Source: Lusitaniella coriacea LEGE 07157 | GTDB lineage: Bacteria > Cyanobacteriota > Cyanobacteriia > Cyanobacteriales > Spirulinaceae | NCBI RefSeq assembly: GCF_015207425.1 | Contig: NZ_JADEWZ010000038.1 | Span: 1 to 53,069, forward strand | DNA length: 53,069 bases | Direction of reading: 5' to 3' | In this document: one piece after another, positions 7,432 to 16,706 of the stretch | Position numbering within the stretch: the stretch's first letter is position 1 | Layout: every line of letters begins with the position of its first letter | The notes under the pieces: generated by a model | Told to the model about the DNA's origin: nothing | Database searches by the model: none | What the model saw: only the letters and a program-made list of their open reading frames with translations | Program-made: the position numbers and the translations under genes

Positions 7432-9189
7432 ATGCCTTTGGATTTTCGCAACACTAACACGCTCTGGTCTTCTATTTTAGTTGAAACGCTACACCGACTC
7501 GGTTTAACCACCGCCATTCTCTGTCCGGGTTCCCGTTCGACTCCTTTAACCGTTGCTTTTGCCCAACATCCCGAAATCGAAGCGATTCCAATTCTAGACG
7601 AGCGTTCTGCGGCATTTTTTGCCCTAGGGGTTGCCAAGCGATTGGGTTTGCCTGTGGTTGTGGTTTGTACTTCTGGAACGGCTGGGGCAAATTTTTTCCC
7701 GGCGGTTATCGAGGCGAGATACAGTCGGGTTCCTTTGATCGTTTTAACTGCCGATCGCCCGCCAGAACTGAGAGATTGCCATGCAGGACAAGCGATCGCG
7801 CAACTGAAATTATACGGCGACTATCCCAATTGGCAGGCGGAATTAGCCCTTCCCGAAGCAAAGATGGAGATGTTGTGTTATTTGCGACAAACCCTCGTCC
7901 AAGCCTGGACGCGATCGCGCGTTCCCACCCCAGGAGTCGTTCATCTCAACATTCCCTTTCGCGACCCCCTCGCACCTATCCCGCAACTGGAGATCGCTTC
8001 CCTGAAATCCCAACTGCACCCCCAGGATTTTTTCGCCCACATTTCCCATTCTCCCTTCCCCACTTTCACCCATCAAAAGCCATTTCCCAGTTCGATCGTT
8101 CGCATTTGGCAGCAGTGCGATCGCGGAATTATTATTGCTGGTTCGGCGCAACCACCGCATCCTGAAATCTATTGTCGCGCGATCGCGAACCTGTCCCAAT
8201 CCCTCGGTTTTCCCGTCCTCGCCGAAGGTTTATCTCCTTTAAGGAATTATTCCGCGATCGCACCCCATCTCATTTCCACCTACGACTCCATCCTCCGCGA
8301 CCTCACCCTTGCCCAAAAACTTGCCCCCGATATCATCATTCAAATCGGCGAACTCCCCATCAGCAAGCAGCTTCGTACCTGGTTATCCAACACTCAAACC
8401 CACCGTTGGGTTATCGATCCCACCCCCGAAAACTTCGATCCCCTCCACGGCAAAACCACCCATCTCCAACTCCCCGTCGAACAAATTCCCCCCCTCCTCA
8501 AAGGATGGTTAGGGGAAGAACAAGCACGCTACCTCAAACAATGGTTAGACGCAGAAACTCAAATTCGGGAATACTTTGACCGCACACTTGCTCAAACAAA
8601 CATCTTTTTTGAAGGAAAAATTCCTTGGCTCCTCTCTCAACATCTTCCCCCAAAAACACCCTTATTTATTGCCAACAGTATGCCCGTGCGAGATGTTGAA
8701 TATTTTTGGAAACCCAACAACCAACACATTCAACCCTTTTTCAATCGTGGGGCAAATGGAATTGATGGAACCTTATCCACTGCATTCGGTATTGCCCATC
8801 GCAATCAAAGCAGCGTCTTACTCACAGGCGATCTAGCCCTATTGCACGATACCAATGGATTTTTGCAACGCAACAAACTCATCGGTAGCCTCACGATCGT
8901 TCTTATCAATAACCAAGGGGGTGGAATCTTTGAAATGCTCCCCATCTCGCAATTCGATCCGCCCTTTGAAGAATTTTTTGCAACGCCTCAAAACATTGAC
9001 TTTTCCAAACTTTGCTTGACTTATGATATTGAATACAAACTCATTGAATCTTGGCACCATTTTCAGCAACTTATCAATCCACTGCCCAAACAAGGAATTT
9101 GTTTATTAGAGTTAAAAACAAATCGGAAATCGGACGTGCAGTGGAGGAAAGAAACTTTTGCAAAAATCTCGCAGGATTATCTTTCTTAG
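7432..9189 (+). CDS. menD: 2-succinyl-5-enolpyruvyl-6-hydroxy-3-cyclohexene-1-carboxylate synthase (585 aa)
   Basis: A thiamine-diphosphate enzyme that joins 2-oxoglutarate and isochorismate in naphthoquinone synthesis; in cyanobacteria this leads to phylloquinone of photosystem I. Motifs seen: CPGSRSTPLTVAFA near residue 24, LDERSAAFFALGVAK with the conserved Glu, CTSGTAGANFFPAVIEA, TADRPPELRDCHAGQ, and the ThDP/Mg site TGDLALLHDTNGF followed by INNQGGGIFEMLP. Full family length. Its isoprenoid side chain depends on the MEP pathway, whose first enzyme gene (dxs) is 1 kb downstream. Confidence 0.96.
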   Translation: MPLDFRNTNTLWSSILVETLHRLGLTTAILCPGSRSTPLTVAFAQHPEIEAIPILDERSAAFFALGVAKRLGLPVVVVCTSGTAGANFFPAVIEARYSRVPLIVLTADRPPELRDCHAGQAIAQLKLYGDYPNWQAELALPEAKMEMLCYLRQTLVQAWTRSRVPTPGVVHLNIPFRDPLAPIPQLEIASLKSQLHPQDFFAHISHSPFPTFTHQKPFPSSIVRIWQQCDRGIIIAGSAQPPHPEIYCRAIANLSQSLGFPVLAEGLSPLRNYSAIAPHLISTYDSILRDLTLAQKLAPDIIIQIGELPISKQLRTWLSNTQTHRWVIDPTPENFDPLHGKTTHLQLPVEQIPPLLKGWLGEEQARYLKQWLDAETQIREYFDRTLAQTNIFFEGKIPWLLSQHLPPKTPLFIANSMPVRDVEYFWKPNNQHIQPFFNRGANGIDGTLSTAFGIAHRNQSSVLLTGDLALLHDTNGFLQRNKLIGSLTIVLINNQGGGIFEMLPISQFDPPFEEFFATPQNIDFSKLCLTYDIEYKLIESWHHFQQLINPLPKQGICLLELKTNRKSDVQWRKETFAKISQDYLS

Positions 9190-9218
9190 ACAGTGAAATC
9201 CTCGGTTTCCTTGAAAAA

Positions 9219-9839
9219 ATGATTAAATTACTTGTAAAAAGAATTGAGAAGGAAAACTCTTGCCAAATCAGTTGGAAATTAGAATCGCACAGGTCGATCT
9301 ATGTTTTCATCGATTCTCAAAAATCAATAACTGATTATTTATATTGGCGTTTAGCTGATGCAAAAGGAAAAAGTCTCTTTAATATTGATGTTGATTATCA
9401 CGGTTGTATTAGTCAGATTGAAATTATTTCATACAACTTACCAATATTTTCTATTTCAGATCGTTATAAATTGAACTCAGAAAAAGAATTTGGAAACATT
9501 ATAGTTAGCACAGAACCCTGGAAGACATATTTTGAAAAGCGCTTAAAAACAGAACACTTATTCCCTAGCGAAGCTAATTTATCTTTAATTCATGAAAAAA
9601 TCATTGATAATCCCAAATCATTTAAACTTCAAATTAACAAAAAAGATATGAGGATAGAATTATTTGAAGATATTATAGCGCGAGAAATTTGGGTTTCAGA
9701 ATCGTTGTGTTTTGAATTGAATGAATTGGGTGAGATTTGCGCTATTGTGTTAGACGGCTTTATGACATCGCAGGGACGAGGGCTGAAGCGTCTGTATTTT
9801 TTTAATTTCCTATTTTTCTTTTTACGCAAGTTGTTTTAA
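9219..9839 (+). CDS. AT-rich orphan protein of unknown function (206 aa)
   Basis: The open frame extends back to 9051 inside menD, but that part is the shadow of menD; ATG 9219 is the first plausible start, without a clear ribosome-binding site. The product is soluble-looking, rich in Lys, Ile, Phe and Glu, with patterns such as WKLESHRSIYVFIDSQK and YWRLADAKGKSLFN, and ends in a Phe-rich tail (YFFNFLFFFLRKLF). Base composition is clearly more AT-rich than menD and dxs, and I see no HIP1 octamer. I do not recognise the family. A recent acquisition or a fast-evolving lineage-specific gene would fit. Confidence 0.55.
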   Translation: MIKLLVKRIEKENSCQISWKLESHRSIYVFIDSQKSITDYLYWRLADAKGKSLFNIDVDYHGCISQIEIISYNLPIFSISDRYKLNSEKEFGNIIVSTEPWKTYFEKRLKTEHLFPSEANLSLIHEKIIDNPKSFKLQINKKDMRIELFEDIIAREIWVSESLCFELNELGEICAIVLDGFMTSQGRGLKRLYFFNFLFFFLRKLF

Positions 9840-10215
9840 TACAAGCACTCAGCTTTCCTCGCCATCCCCACGCACTATTAGTATTAGCCGTCAGGTGTTA
9901 GTTAGCTTGTAGGATGTGTTAGGCGATAGTTATAACGCATCACAGCGTAGCACTATGAAGTTAAGTTAATGCTCCGCAACCGTGCCAAAAATAATCGTCG
10001 TTGCCGTTCCGCAGAACATCCCCTGGAAAAAAACACATTGCGCCTCGGATTGTCCAGATAGAACGTGCCTTTCCACCCCCAAACCAAAAAATGAACCCCC
10101 TAGCATTTTCCCGTAAAGAAAATCAAAGGGATGAATCCAGAATTACAGTTGAATGCGGCAAATCCATTAAAGTGTGGAATAGATCGATTTTTAGGAAGTT
10201 AAAGATTTCTTCAGT
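9840..10215. other. Gene-free interval before dxs
   Basis: No supportable gene. It contains the REP-like hairpin at 9913-9941. An open frame at 10001-10225 shows no coding character. Confidence 0.6.
9913..9941. repeat. REP-like hairpin, GATGTGTTA/TAACGCATC
   Basis: GATGTGTTA (9913-9921) pairs with TAACGCATC (9933-9941), with a G-T mismatch allowed as wobble. The wording TAGGATGTGTTAGGCG...TAACGCATCAC resembles a hairpin repeat scattered in many bacterial and cyanobacterial genomes (from memory). Confidence 0.55.
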
Positions 10216-12126
10216 ATGCATATAAGCGAAATCACTCATCCCAACCAGTTGCATGGCTTATCCATTCGGCAACTAGAGCATATTGCTCGCCAAATTCGAG
10301 AAAAGCATTTACAAACTGTTGCTGCTACCGGCGGTCATCTCGGACCCGGTTTAGGCGTTGTCGAACTGACTATCGCCCTCTACCAAACCCTCGACCTCGA
10401 TCGCGATAAAGTACTTTGGGACGTAGGACACCAAGCCTATCCCCACAAAATGCTTACCGGACGCTACCATAACTTCTCCACCCTGCGCCAGAAAGACGGC
10501 GTTGCGGGCTATCTCAAGCGCTGCGAGAGCAAATTCGACCATTTTGGAGCCGGACACGCCTCAACCAGCATTTCCGCAGGATTAGGCATGGCGCTCGCAC
10601 GGGACATGAAAGGAGAAGACTTCAAAGTCGTTTCCATCATCGGCGACGGCGCGCTCACCGGAGGAATGGCACTCGAAGCCATCAACCACGCCGGACACCT
10701 TCCCAGCACCCGCATGATGGTCATTCTCAACGACAATGAAATGTCCATCTCCCCCAACGTCGGTGCAATCTCTCGCTACCTCAACAAAGTTCGCCTCTCC
10801 CCCCCCGTTCAATTTCTTTCTGGCAACCTCGAAGAACAAGTCAAACACCTTCCCTTCTTCGGCGAAACTCTATCCCCCGATATGGAACGCCTCAAAGAAA
10901 GCATGAAACGCCTAACCGTCCCTAAAGTTGGGGCAGTCATCGAAGAACTTGGTTTCAAATACTTCGGGCCCATTGACGGACATAACCTCGAAGAACTCAT
11001 TGCAACCTTTAAACAAGCTCACGCCATTCAAGGTCCCGTCCTCGTCCACGTTGCTACTGTCAAAGGCAAAGGCTACGAAATCGCCGAAAAAGATCAAGTG
11101 GGGTATCATGCCCAAAGTCCCTTCGACCTAACCACCGGAAAAGCCAAACCTTCCAGCAAACCCAAACCCCCCAGCTACTCCAAAGTTTTTGCACATACCC
11201 TCACCAAACTTGCAGAAAATAATCCCAAAATCGTTGGGATTACCGCAGCAATGGCGACGGGAACCGGATTGGATAAACTCCAAGCCAAACTCCCAAAACA
11301 ATATATTGATGTTGGGATTGCCGAACAACACGCTGTCACTCTGGCTGCGGGATTAGCTTGCGAAGGAATGCGCCCTGTCACAACTATTTACTCCACTTTC
11401 CTACAACGTGCTTACGACCAAGTGATTCACGATGTTTGCATCCAAAATCTTCCCGTCTTCTTCTGTTTAGACCGCGCGGGAATCGTCGGAGCCGATGGCC
11501 CGACGCACCAGGGGATGTACGATATTGCCTATATGCGCTGTCTGCCTAACATGACGGTGATGGCTCCCAAGGACGAAGCAGAATTACAACGGATGCTCGT
11601 CACGGGCGTGAACTATACCGATGGACCAATTACCATGCGCTATCCACGGGGTAACGGTTATGGAGTGCCTTTAATGGAGGAAGGGTGGGAACCCATCGAA
11701 ATTGGGAAAGGAGAAATTCTGCGTAATGGCGACGATCTCTTGCTGCTGGGCTATGGAACAATGGTTTACACGGCAATGCAAGTGGCAGAAATTCTTAGCG
11801 AACACGGGGTTGAAGCAACTGTTATCAATGCTCGTTTTGTTAAGCCATTGGATTCAGAACTCATCCTGCCATTAGCACAGCGTATCGGAAAGGTGGCAAC
11901 CTTGGAAGAAGGCTGTCTCATGAGCGGTTTTGGTTCTGCGGTTCTCGAAATGCTGCAAGAGAATGATGTTCTCGTTCCTGTCAAACGTTTTGGCGTTCCT
12001 GACATTTTGGTGGATCACGCGACAGCAGATCAATCTAAAGCGGATTTAGGTCTAACGGGGTCTCAAATTGCTCAAACACTTTTAGGAGAATTTGTCAGCC
12101 AAAAACAGCCCTCTGCTGTGAGTTAG
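10216..12126 (+). CDS. dxs: 1-deoxy-D-xylulose-5-phosphate synthase (636 aa)
   Basis: It condenses pyruvate and glyceraldehyde-3-phosphate, the committed step of the MEP isoprenoid pathway feeding carotenoids, phytol and quinone tails. Motifs: [15 protein letters not shown] near residue 38, the ThDP site [18 protein letters not shown] (about 142-159) with [13 protein letters not shown], the catalytic Glu region [15 protein letters not shown], and [16 protein letters not shown]. The three-domain order and length match Dxs of other bacteria. It is followed by a short stem-loop at 12138-12162. Confidence 0.97.
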   Translation: MHISEITHPNQLHGLSIRQLEHIARQIREKHLQTVAATGGHLGPGLGVVELTIALYQTLDLDRDKVLWDVGHQAYPHKMLTGRYHNFSTLRQKDGVAGYLKRCESKFDHFGAGHASTSISAGLGMALARDMKGEDFKVVSIIGDGALTGGMALEAINHAGHLPSTRMMVILNDNEMSISPNVGAISRYLNKVRLSPPVQFLSGNLEEQVKHLPFFGETLSPDMERLKESMKRLTVPKVGAVIEELGFKYFGPIDGHNLEELIATFKQAHAIQGPVLVHVATVKGKGYEIAEKDQVGYHAQSPFDLTTGKAKPSSKPKPPSYSKVFAHTLTKLAENNPKIVGITAAMATGTGLDKLQAKLPKQYIDVGIAEQHAVTLAAGLACEGMRPVTTIYSTFLQRAYDQVIHDVCIQNLPVFFCLDRAGIVGADGPTHQGMYDIAYMRCLPNMTVMAPKDEAELQRMLVTGVNYTDGPITMRYPRGNGYGVPLMEEGWEPIEIGKGEILRNGDDLLLLGYGTMVYTAMQVAEILSEHGVEATVINARFVKPLDSELILPLAQRIGKVATLEEGCLMSGFGSAVLEMLQENDVLVPVKRFGVPDILVDHATADQSKADLGLTGSQIAQTLLGEFVSQKQPSAVS

Positions 12127-12137
12127 TTCTATTATGT

Positions 12138-12162
12138 GGTAAGGCGATATGCTCGTCTTACC
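12138..12162 (+). terminator. Stem-loop after dxs
   Basis: GGTAAG (12138-12143) and CTTACC (12157-12162) pair, with an inner CGA/TCG continuation. A T-rich but not pure-T stretch follows, so this is a weak intrinsic terminator at best. Confidence 0.45.
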
Positions 12163-12198
12163 GCTCTTTGATGTTCCCTCATTTCTCCTGATTGTCCT

Positions 12199-12534
12199 AT
12201 GAGGTTCTTTAACAAAATTATTGGGTTGATCCTGATTGTTCTTGGGGTTTATTACCTCGGCAAAAACGTTGTTTTCACGACCCAATTTTCTCCCTACTGG
12301 TGGCGCGATCTTTCTGCGGCGGGGTCTGTTCTCTGTTTGAGTAGTGGCGTTGTTGGTTTAATTTTTTTACCCAGTGAAACTCGAAGTTGGTCTTGGGTGT
12401 TGGTTGCGCTAGGAATTATTTTGGTATTTCTCAATGGAAACGTTATCTTAAAACCCACGAGTCTTTGGTATTTCTTTGCTTCTTTTGCGACTTTAATTAC
12501 AGGCTTGAAGTTGGTTACGACGGGCAGGGTTTAA
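12199..12534 (+). CDS. Small four-helix membrane protein (111 aa)
   Basis: The protein is nearly all membrane: hydrophobic segments at about residues 6-25, 40-58, 66-82 and 88-106, with short charged turns (RRD-type after the first pair, SETRS before the third). It has no signal peptide cleavage motif and no known catalytic motif. It lies 72 bases after dxs on the same strand; the hairpin between them argues for at least partial separation. The family is not recognised. Confidence 0.65.
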   Translation: MRFFNKIIGLILIVLGVYYLGKNVVFTTQFSPYWWRDLSAAGSVLCLSSGVVGLIFLPSETRSWSWVLVALGIILVFLNGNVILKPTSLWYFFASFATLITGLKLVTTGRV

Positions 12535-12613
12535 TTGATTAGGTATTAAATGATTTGTATCAAGGATGTCAATCCCTCATATCAAATACTTCAAATTTCC
12601 CATTATAAAAATT

Positions 12614-12680
12614 CCCCGTGTCAGCCCTAAATAAGGCGATTCAAGCGGATTTTATATCCCCCTATCACCGTGTCAGTCTC
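12614..12680 (-). repeat. GACRCGGN octamer repeat, locus 2 (reverse)
   Basis: On the minus strand this reads GACACGGGG (12614-12622) and, at 12657-12680, GACTGACACGGTGATAGGGG. Units are degenerate but match the octamer family. Confidence 0.5.
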
Positions 12681-12705
12681 ATTCACAATTTAAATGCATA
12701 ACAGC

Positions 12706-13443
12706 TTATGGGTGGGGATAGTAACGCCACCACCTACCTTGTTTTTTGGCTGTGTATCCCGTGCGAGCTTCTAGATAAGCGGGAACGTTGCTGAATCCGG
12801 CGTATTTAGAATCTCTAACTAGGGTTCGGTAGTCAATGCGAAATTGGTTGCACAGTTCAAGTTGTGTCAATCCTTCCTTTGGGGTGTTTGGCGTTTCTTC
12901 GGCGACTTCAATTAGACTGTCAATGACTTCGATTTCTGCATCGATAATTTCGACAGTTTTTTGGGGTTCCTTGGTGGAAGATTCTTGGACAGAAGGGGGT
13001 TCTGTTGCTGCCGAAGAATTAGAAATTTCGAGAGAAAGGGTATCGGCTAAATTCTCATATTTATTTTCAAGTTGAAGGAGTCTTTCTTCTAGTTTTTGAA
13101 GTTTAACAATTTTGTTATCTAGGTCTTGAATCTTAAGGTCAACACTCTCTGTAAGTAAGTGTGGAGGAGAATTAAGCGGGATTGAGCGATTGATTTGTTC
13201 TAAACCCAAATGAATGAGTTCTAGAAGGGTTGAAGTTATTTTGGGTTTGCCGCTACGAGGGTGAATGGGTTCGTTTTTTTGGACTGCGATTGCGACGATC
13301 TTTTCGTACAGCGATTGAGACAAGCGGATTTCAACTCGTCTAGTTTTAGTGCTTTTTTTCTGCATTAATAATTGAGAAGTTTTTTGAACGCTCCGATAAA
13401 CTCTACAAGGTAAGCTAAGGCAGTAGGTGTAGACTTTTTTCAA
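12706..13443 (-). CDS. Putative DNA-binding coiled-coil protein (245 aa)
   Basis: Residues about 33-80 (RRVEIRLSQSLYEKIVAIA...) resemble a ribbon-helix-helix type DNA-binding head. A coiled coil follows (about 110-150, IQDLDNKIVKLQKLEERLLQLENKYENL), then a Ser/Glu-rich acidic linker and a C-terminal part (about 195-245) with TQLELCNQFRIDYRTLVRDSKYAG, which looks like a second helix-turn-helix, ending in WWRYYPHP. Start: the TTG at 13443 has GGAG six to seven bases upstream, while the internal ATG at 13365 has none; I keep the TTG form but am unsure. It may be plasmid-maintenance or regulator-like. The function is unknown. Confidence 0.6.
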   Translation of the reverse strand: MKKVYTYCLSLPCRVYRSVQKTSQLLMQKKSTKTRRVEIRLSQSLYEKIVAIAVQKNEPIHPRSGKPKITSTLLELIHLGLEQINRSIPLNSPPHLLTESVDLKIQDLDNKIVKLQKLEERLLQLENKYENLADTLSLEISNSSAATEPPSVQESSTKEPQKTVEIIDAEIEVIDSLIEVAEETPNTPKEGLTQLELCNQFRIDYRTLVRDSKYAGFSNVPAYLEARTGYTAKKQGRWWRYYPHP

Positions 13444-13719
13444 AGTTTGCTCCGTAACGAAATGGAATACTTTTCAATCGGCGGCAGGGGAGAGAGGGTC
13501 TTAAAAATTTGTATAGTGGCACCTCTTACTATTCTAAACTGAGACAAGCTATGTCATACTTTTTGTTGAGAGGGTTTGCTCTTTAAGGAGAACTGTTTTC
13601 CTTAATGTCGAGGTTCAGTAGAAACCTTTTTTTTCCCATCTCAATTGGGCATTCTTAACGGTATCCCAATGAATAACGATCGATCGCGCTCGGAAAAATT
13701 ACAGATATAAGGGAGTAGA

Positions 13720-14310
13720 ATGAACGACGAAACAAAAGCAAACTTACGGGATCGACTCGGTAATATTGACCAAATTCGCGATATCCTTTTTGGTTCTCAG
13801 CTAAGAGATTACACAAACCGACTCGACCAGCTCGAAACAAATTTATCTGTGCTGCAACAGGAGCTGCGCGATCGCGCGGATGAATTGAAACAGGTTCTCT
13901 CAACGGAATTGCAAGCTTCTGTGGATGCAATGGAGAAGAAGCTTAAAGCGTTAGGGATTAAGGATGAGGAGGAGAAAAATGATATTCGCTTACAAGTGGA
14001 TCGTTTGAACAAGCGCCTCTCCAGTAATGTCGAACGATTGGACGAAGCCATTGACGGACAAACGGTTTCTCTCCGCGACGATCTCCTATCCAGTCGCGAA
14101 AAATTGCAAGAGGATATCTTGAGTTTGAGAAACCAAATTTTCGAGGAGTTAGAGAAGCGAATCGGAGCGCTAACCGATGCGAAATTGGCACGAGCCGATC
14201 TTGCTGAAATCCTTTTTGAGTTGGGTTTGAGGCTCAAGGGTACGGAGTTTGTTCCGGAATTGCGGGGTGCGGCAGATAACAAAGATTCTAATTATTTTCT
14301 GCCGGAATAG
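13720..14310 (+). CDS. Coiled-coil protein, conserved-type unknown (196 aa)
   Basis: ATG 13720 follows AAGGGAG by five bases. The protein is almost wholly helical and highly charged, with continuous heptad patterns from about residue 25 to 155 (for example LDQLETNLSVLQQELRDRAD) and a more hydrophobic C-terminal part (LAEILFELGLRLKG). There is no signal peptide or membrane helix. Such proteins in cyanobacteria may be cytoskeletal or scaffold-like, but I know no function. It is divergent from the DNA-binding coiled-coil gene and ends in a good terminator. Confidence 0.7.
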   Translation: MNDETKANLRDRLGNIDQIRDILFGSQLRDYTNRLDQLETNLSVLQQELRDRADELKQVLSTELQASVDAMEKKLKALGIKDEEEKNDIRLQVDRLNKRLSSNVERLDEAIDGQTVSLRDDLLSSREKLQEDILSLRNQIFEELEKRIGALTDAKLARADLAEILFELGLRLKGTEFVPELRGAADNKDSNYFLPE

Positions 14311-14335
14311 GCGTTATCTACTACTGTTTAACAGG

Positions 14336-14375
14336 CGCGCTTCAACTCTGAAATAAGGGTTCGAGCGCGTTTTTT
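14336..14375 (+). terminator. Intrinsic terminator after the coiled-coil gene
   Basis: CGCGCT (14336-14341) pairs with AGCGCG (14364-14369), extended by GAA/TTC-type pairs inside, followed by six T (14370-14375). It lies between convergent genes and may also stop the minus-strand operon. Confidence 0.65.
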
Positions 14376-14393
14376 AATTCAACCCCATCAAAC

Positions 14394-15728
14394 TCATTTT
14401 TTCCGAGCATGAACGTAATCAACAAAGAAGAATTTAGGTTCGAGCCAGTATTTTAACCCCGCAGCAATCCCTAAACCCAACAGTGCCGTTCCCATTAAGA
14501 TCCAACCCCAGCGCGATCGCGCGGCATCGGGCATCAGGGCGGTTACAGAAATCGTAATAATAAAATACACTCCCCCGACCCTTTGCCAGCGTTGCACCTG
14601 TTTGAGGGCATTCCGGCAACTGCTGCAATGTTGGGTATGCTGTCGATCGCGATCGAGGATTGTACGACGGTTTTCTGCGATCGGTAAAATTGGCGGCGAG
14701 ACAATACCCACCTCGCGCCAGGGAAGTTGACCGTTGCAATAGCGATCGAACCATTTGCGAAACTCAACCACTAGCTTATCGGTACGGGGAAGGAGGGTAT
14801 AGGCGCTTTTCCAACTTTCCTGCTGTTGTCGTTCCTGAAGAAATCGTTCTTGTTGGTGCAGCAAAATCATATCCCCATCTAATACGAGATTGCGCGTTTG
14901 AACGTGTTCCCACCAGCGCGGAATCACTCGATTGAGGGTTTTGGCAAAATTGCGAGGAAATTGGGCAACTAATCGAGATTTTCCCGGTGCAACGGGAATA
15001 CAGTATGTGACTAAACCGACCTGTTTGCCCTCTGTGCCAAAGAAAATTGTGTATTCAATATGGTTGGGGAAATCAATCGCGATTGTACTGTTCATTCCTG
15101 TTTGGGTTCGCGCTTCAATGCGATTGGGAGTCGAGGATACAACTTCGATCTCAGCAGTTCGGGATTTGTCTCGATTGCCCTGTACGCCGTGATGGGCAAA
15201 AGCAACGTGGTTGGGATCGACAATATTTTCGACTAAGGTTTGCCAGTCGTATTCAAGATCCCGCACAAAAGAAGACCAGACAAACCCTTTACTTGCATCC
15301 ACGTAAGGGGAGAGGGGAAGCGGGGTAGATTCGGCAAGGTCTGGAGAGTCGAGATCTGCCCAAACCCATAGGAGGTCTTGAACTTCGCGAGAGGGAAAAA
15401 TTTGGGCGCAATAGCGACGTTGATTTTTGGCGAGTTGTTTGGGATCTTCGAGTTGCGGAATGTGCTGACAACTGCCGTCCTCATCGAACTGCCAACCGTG
15501 ATAGCTGCACATTAAATTTCCGGTTTTCTCATCGATGCGTCCTTCACTCAAGGGTGCGAGGCGGTGGGGACAACGATCGGCAAAGATGCGGTAAGTGTCG
15601 CTAGAGGGAGGTTTCCAAATAACCAATTGCATTCCCAAAAGCGCGATCGCGGTAGGCTGTTGGGGATCTAAATCCTCAATGGGGGAAAGGGGGTACCAGT
15701 GTTGGAAAAAATTGAATTCGGATTGCAT
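14394..15728 (-). CDS. Rieske oxygenase of the PaO/Tic55 type (444 aa)
   Basis: A membrane-bound non-heme iron oxygenase related to pheophorbide a oxygenase, chlorophyllide oxygenase and Tic55. The Rieske 2Fe-2S ligands are Cys53, His55, Cys74 and His77 (CPH and CSYH). The mononuclear iron site is in NIVDPNHVAFAHHG (about 163-176). A CxxC pair (HCSSCRNAL) before the C-terminus and two terminal membrane helices, ending in EPKFFFVDYVHARKK, are hallmarks of this subfamily. Substrates are probably tetrapyrroles or related aromatics, but this is not fixed by sequence. It is the last gene of the minus-strand operon that starts with the PSII S4 protein. Confidence 0.88.
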   Translation of the reverse strand: MQSEFNFFQHWYPLSPIEDLDPQQPTAIALLGMQLVIWKPPSSDTYRIFADRCPHRLAPLSEGRIDEKTGNLMCSYHGWQFDEDGSCQHIPQLEDPKQLAKNQRRYCAQIFPSREVQDLLWVWADLDSPDLAESTPLPLSPYVDASKGFVWSSFVRDLEYDWQTLVENIVDPNHVAFAHHGVQGNRDKSRTAEIEVVSSTPNRIEARTQTGMNSTIAIDFPNHIEYTIFFGTEGKQVGLVTYCIPVAPGKSRLVAQFPRNFAKTLNRVIPRWWEHVQTRNLVLDGDMILLHQQERFLQERQQQESWKSAYTLLPRTDKLVVEFRKWFDRYCNGQLPWREVGIVSPPILPIAENRRTILDRDRQHTQHCSSCRNALKQVQRWQRVGGVYFIITISVTALMPDAARSRWGWILMGTALLGLGIAAGLKYWLEPKFFFVDYVHARKK

Positions 15729-15754
15729 GATTCTTGGGGCTGAAAGCTCTTACG

Positions 15755-16393
15755 TTAGGGGGAGTTTGGTTCGGTGTCAGTTGTTGAATTCGGATTTTGA
15801 GACTCCTCTGCATTCACCAAGTCTTGCAGTGCATTAGCCAAAACAGCAAGGGCTTTTTGCCGCGTATTGACTGTTTCCTCCAAGTCGTTAAACTGAACAT
15901 CTAGCTCCTCAAGATGCTTTTGATTTCCTTCAATCGTTTGGAACTGAGCGTCGAGTTTTTTGAGCAAACTTTGATTATCTTTGAGATCGCGAACGAGGCT
16001 GTCTGGCAATTCCGCACGGACTGCTTTCAATTCATCGGCTAAACCCTCTAATTCTTGGCGGGTAACAGTAACGGCTCGTAGCTGCTGTTTGAGTTGAGCG
16101 CGTTCTAGGGTTTGAGTCACGACTAACCACGCAAGAGTTCCCCCAAATACAGTTAGCACTACCGCCAAAATGCTGAGGAGCCATCGAACCTGACGGCGAA
16201 GTGCTTGAACTAAACGGCGACGTTCGTCTGCTTCTGAGAGGGAATCTAGCTTCAGTTCGATTATTTCCCGCGCGAGTTCCTCTAGGCGTTGGCTTGATTC
16301 ATTTGGGCTATTCTCAACGGCTGGAGGAGTTGCAGAAATCTCTGAATCCGCAGGAACGATTGCGCCAGAAATATTATCGGATGGAACTGACAT
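15755..16393 (-). CDS. Membrane-anchored coiled-coil protein (212 aa)
   Basis: The N-terminal 60 residues are polar and partly helical (EELAREIIELKLDSL), then comes RRQVRWLLSILAVVLT with one membrane helix (about 70-92), and then a long periplasm-facing or cytoplasmic coiled coil to about residue 190 with a Ser/Thr/Asn tail. No enzymatic motif. It overlaps the end of the upstream gene by 20 bases, implying coupled translation, and precedes the Rieske gene by 26 bases. Its partner has a similar one-helix plan, so both may form one complex. The family is not recognised. Confidence 0.7.
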   Translation of the reverse strand: MSVPSDNISGAIVPADSEISATPPAVENSPNESSQRLEELAREIIELKLDSLSEADERRRLVQALRRQVRWLLSILAVVLTVFGGTLAWLVVTQTLERAQLKQQLRAVTVTRQELEGLADELKAVRAELPDSLVRDLKDNQSLLKKLDAQFQTIEGNQKHLEELDVQFNDLEETVNTRQKALAVLANALQDLVNAEESQNPNSTTDTEPNSP

Positions 16394-16697
16394 CTGTGGT
16401 TTTGGAGTTTGAATTTTGGATAAGATCGCGAGTGTTGGGTAAGCGCGATCGCGGTTGCTCGAATTGCAGAATTCTGTTGTGGGTTGTGCCGAGCAGTGTT
16501 GCCAGAACGATTACGCTGCCACCTAAAATAACAACACTCAGTAATAACAAAAATCGCAGTTGCACGTTTGAGGCTTTTAACGCACTGATATCTTTTTCCA
16601 CCTGTGCCAGCAGTCGCATGGCTCTGAGATCGGACCAAACACTATGCTGGCGCGACTCAGGATTGACTGATATATCTTCTCGATCTGAATTTTTCAT
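16374..16697 (-). CDS. Small one-helix membrane protein (107 aa)
   Basis: Polar N-terminus, a helical stretch (LRAMRLLAQVEKDISALKASNVQ), one membrane helix at about residues 48-70 (LLLLSVVILGGSVIVLATLL) and a short polar tail. It starts 9 bases after the PSII S4 gene ends and overlaps the next gene by 20 bases, so it is certainly in the same transcript. The function is unknown. Confidence 0.65.
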   Translation of the reverse strand: MKNSDREDISVNPESRQHSVWSDLRAMRLLAQVEKDISALKASNVQLRFLLLLSVVILGGSVIVLATLLGTTHNRILQFEQPRSRLPNTRDLIQNSNSKTTDVSSIR

Positions 16698-16706
16698 ATT
16701 TTTCGT

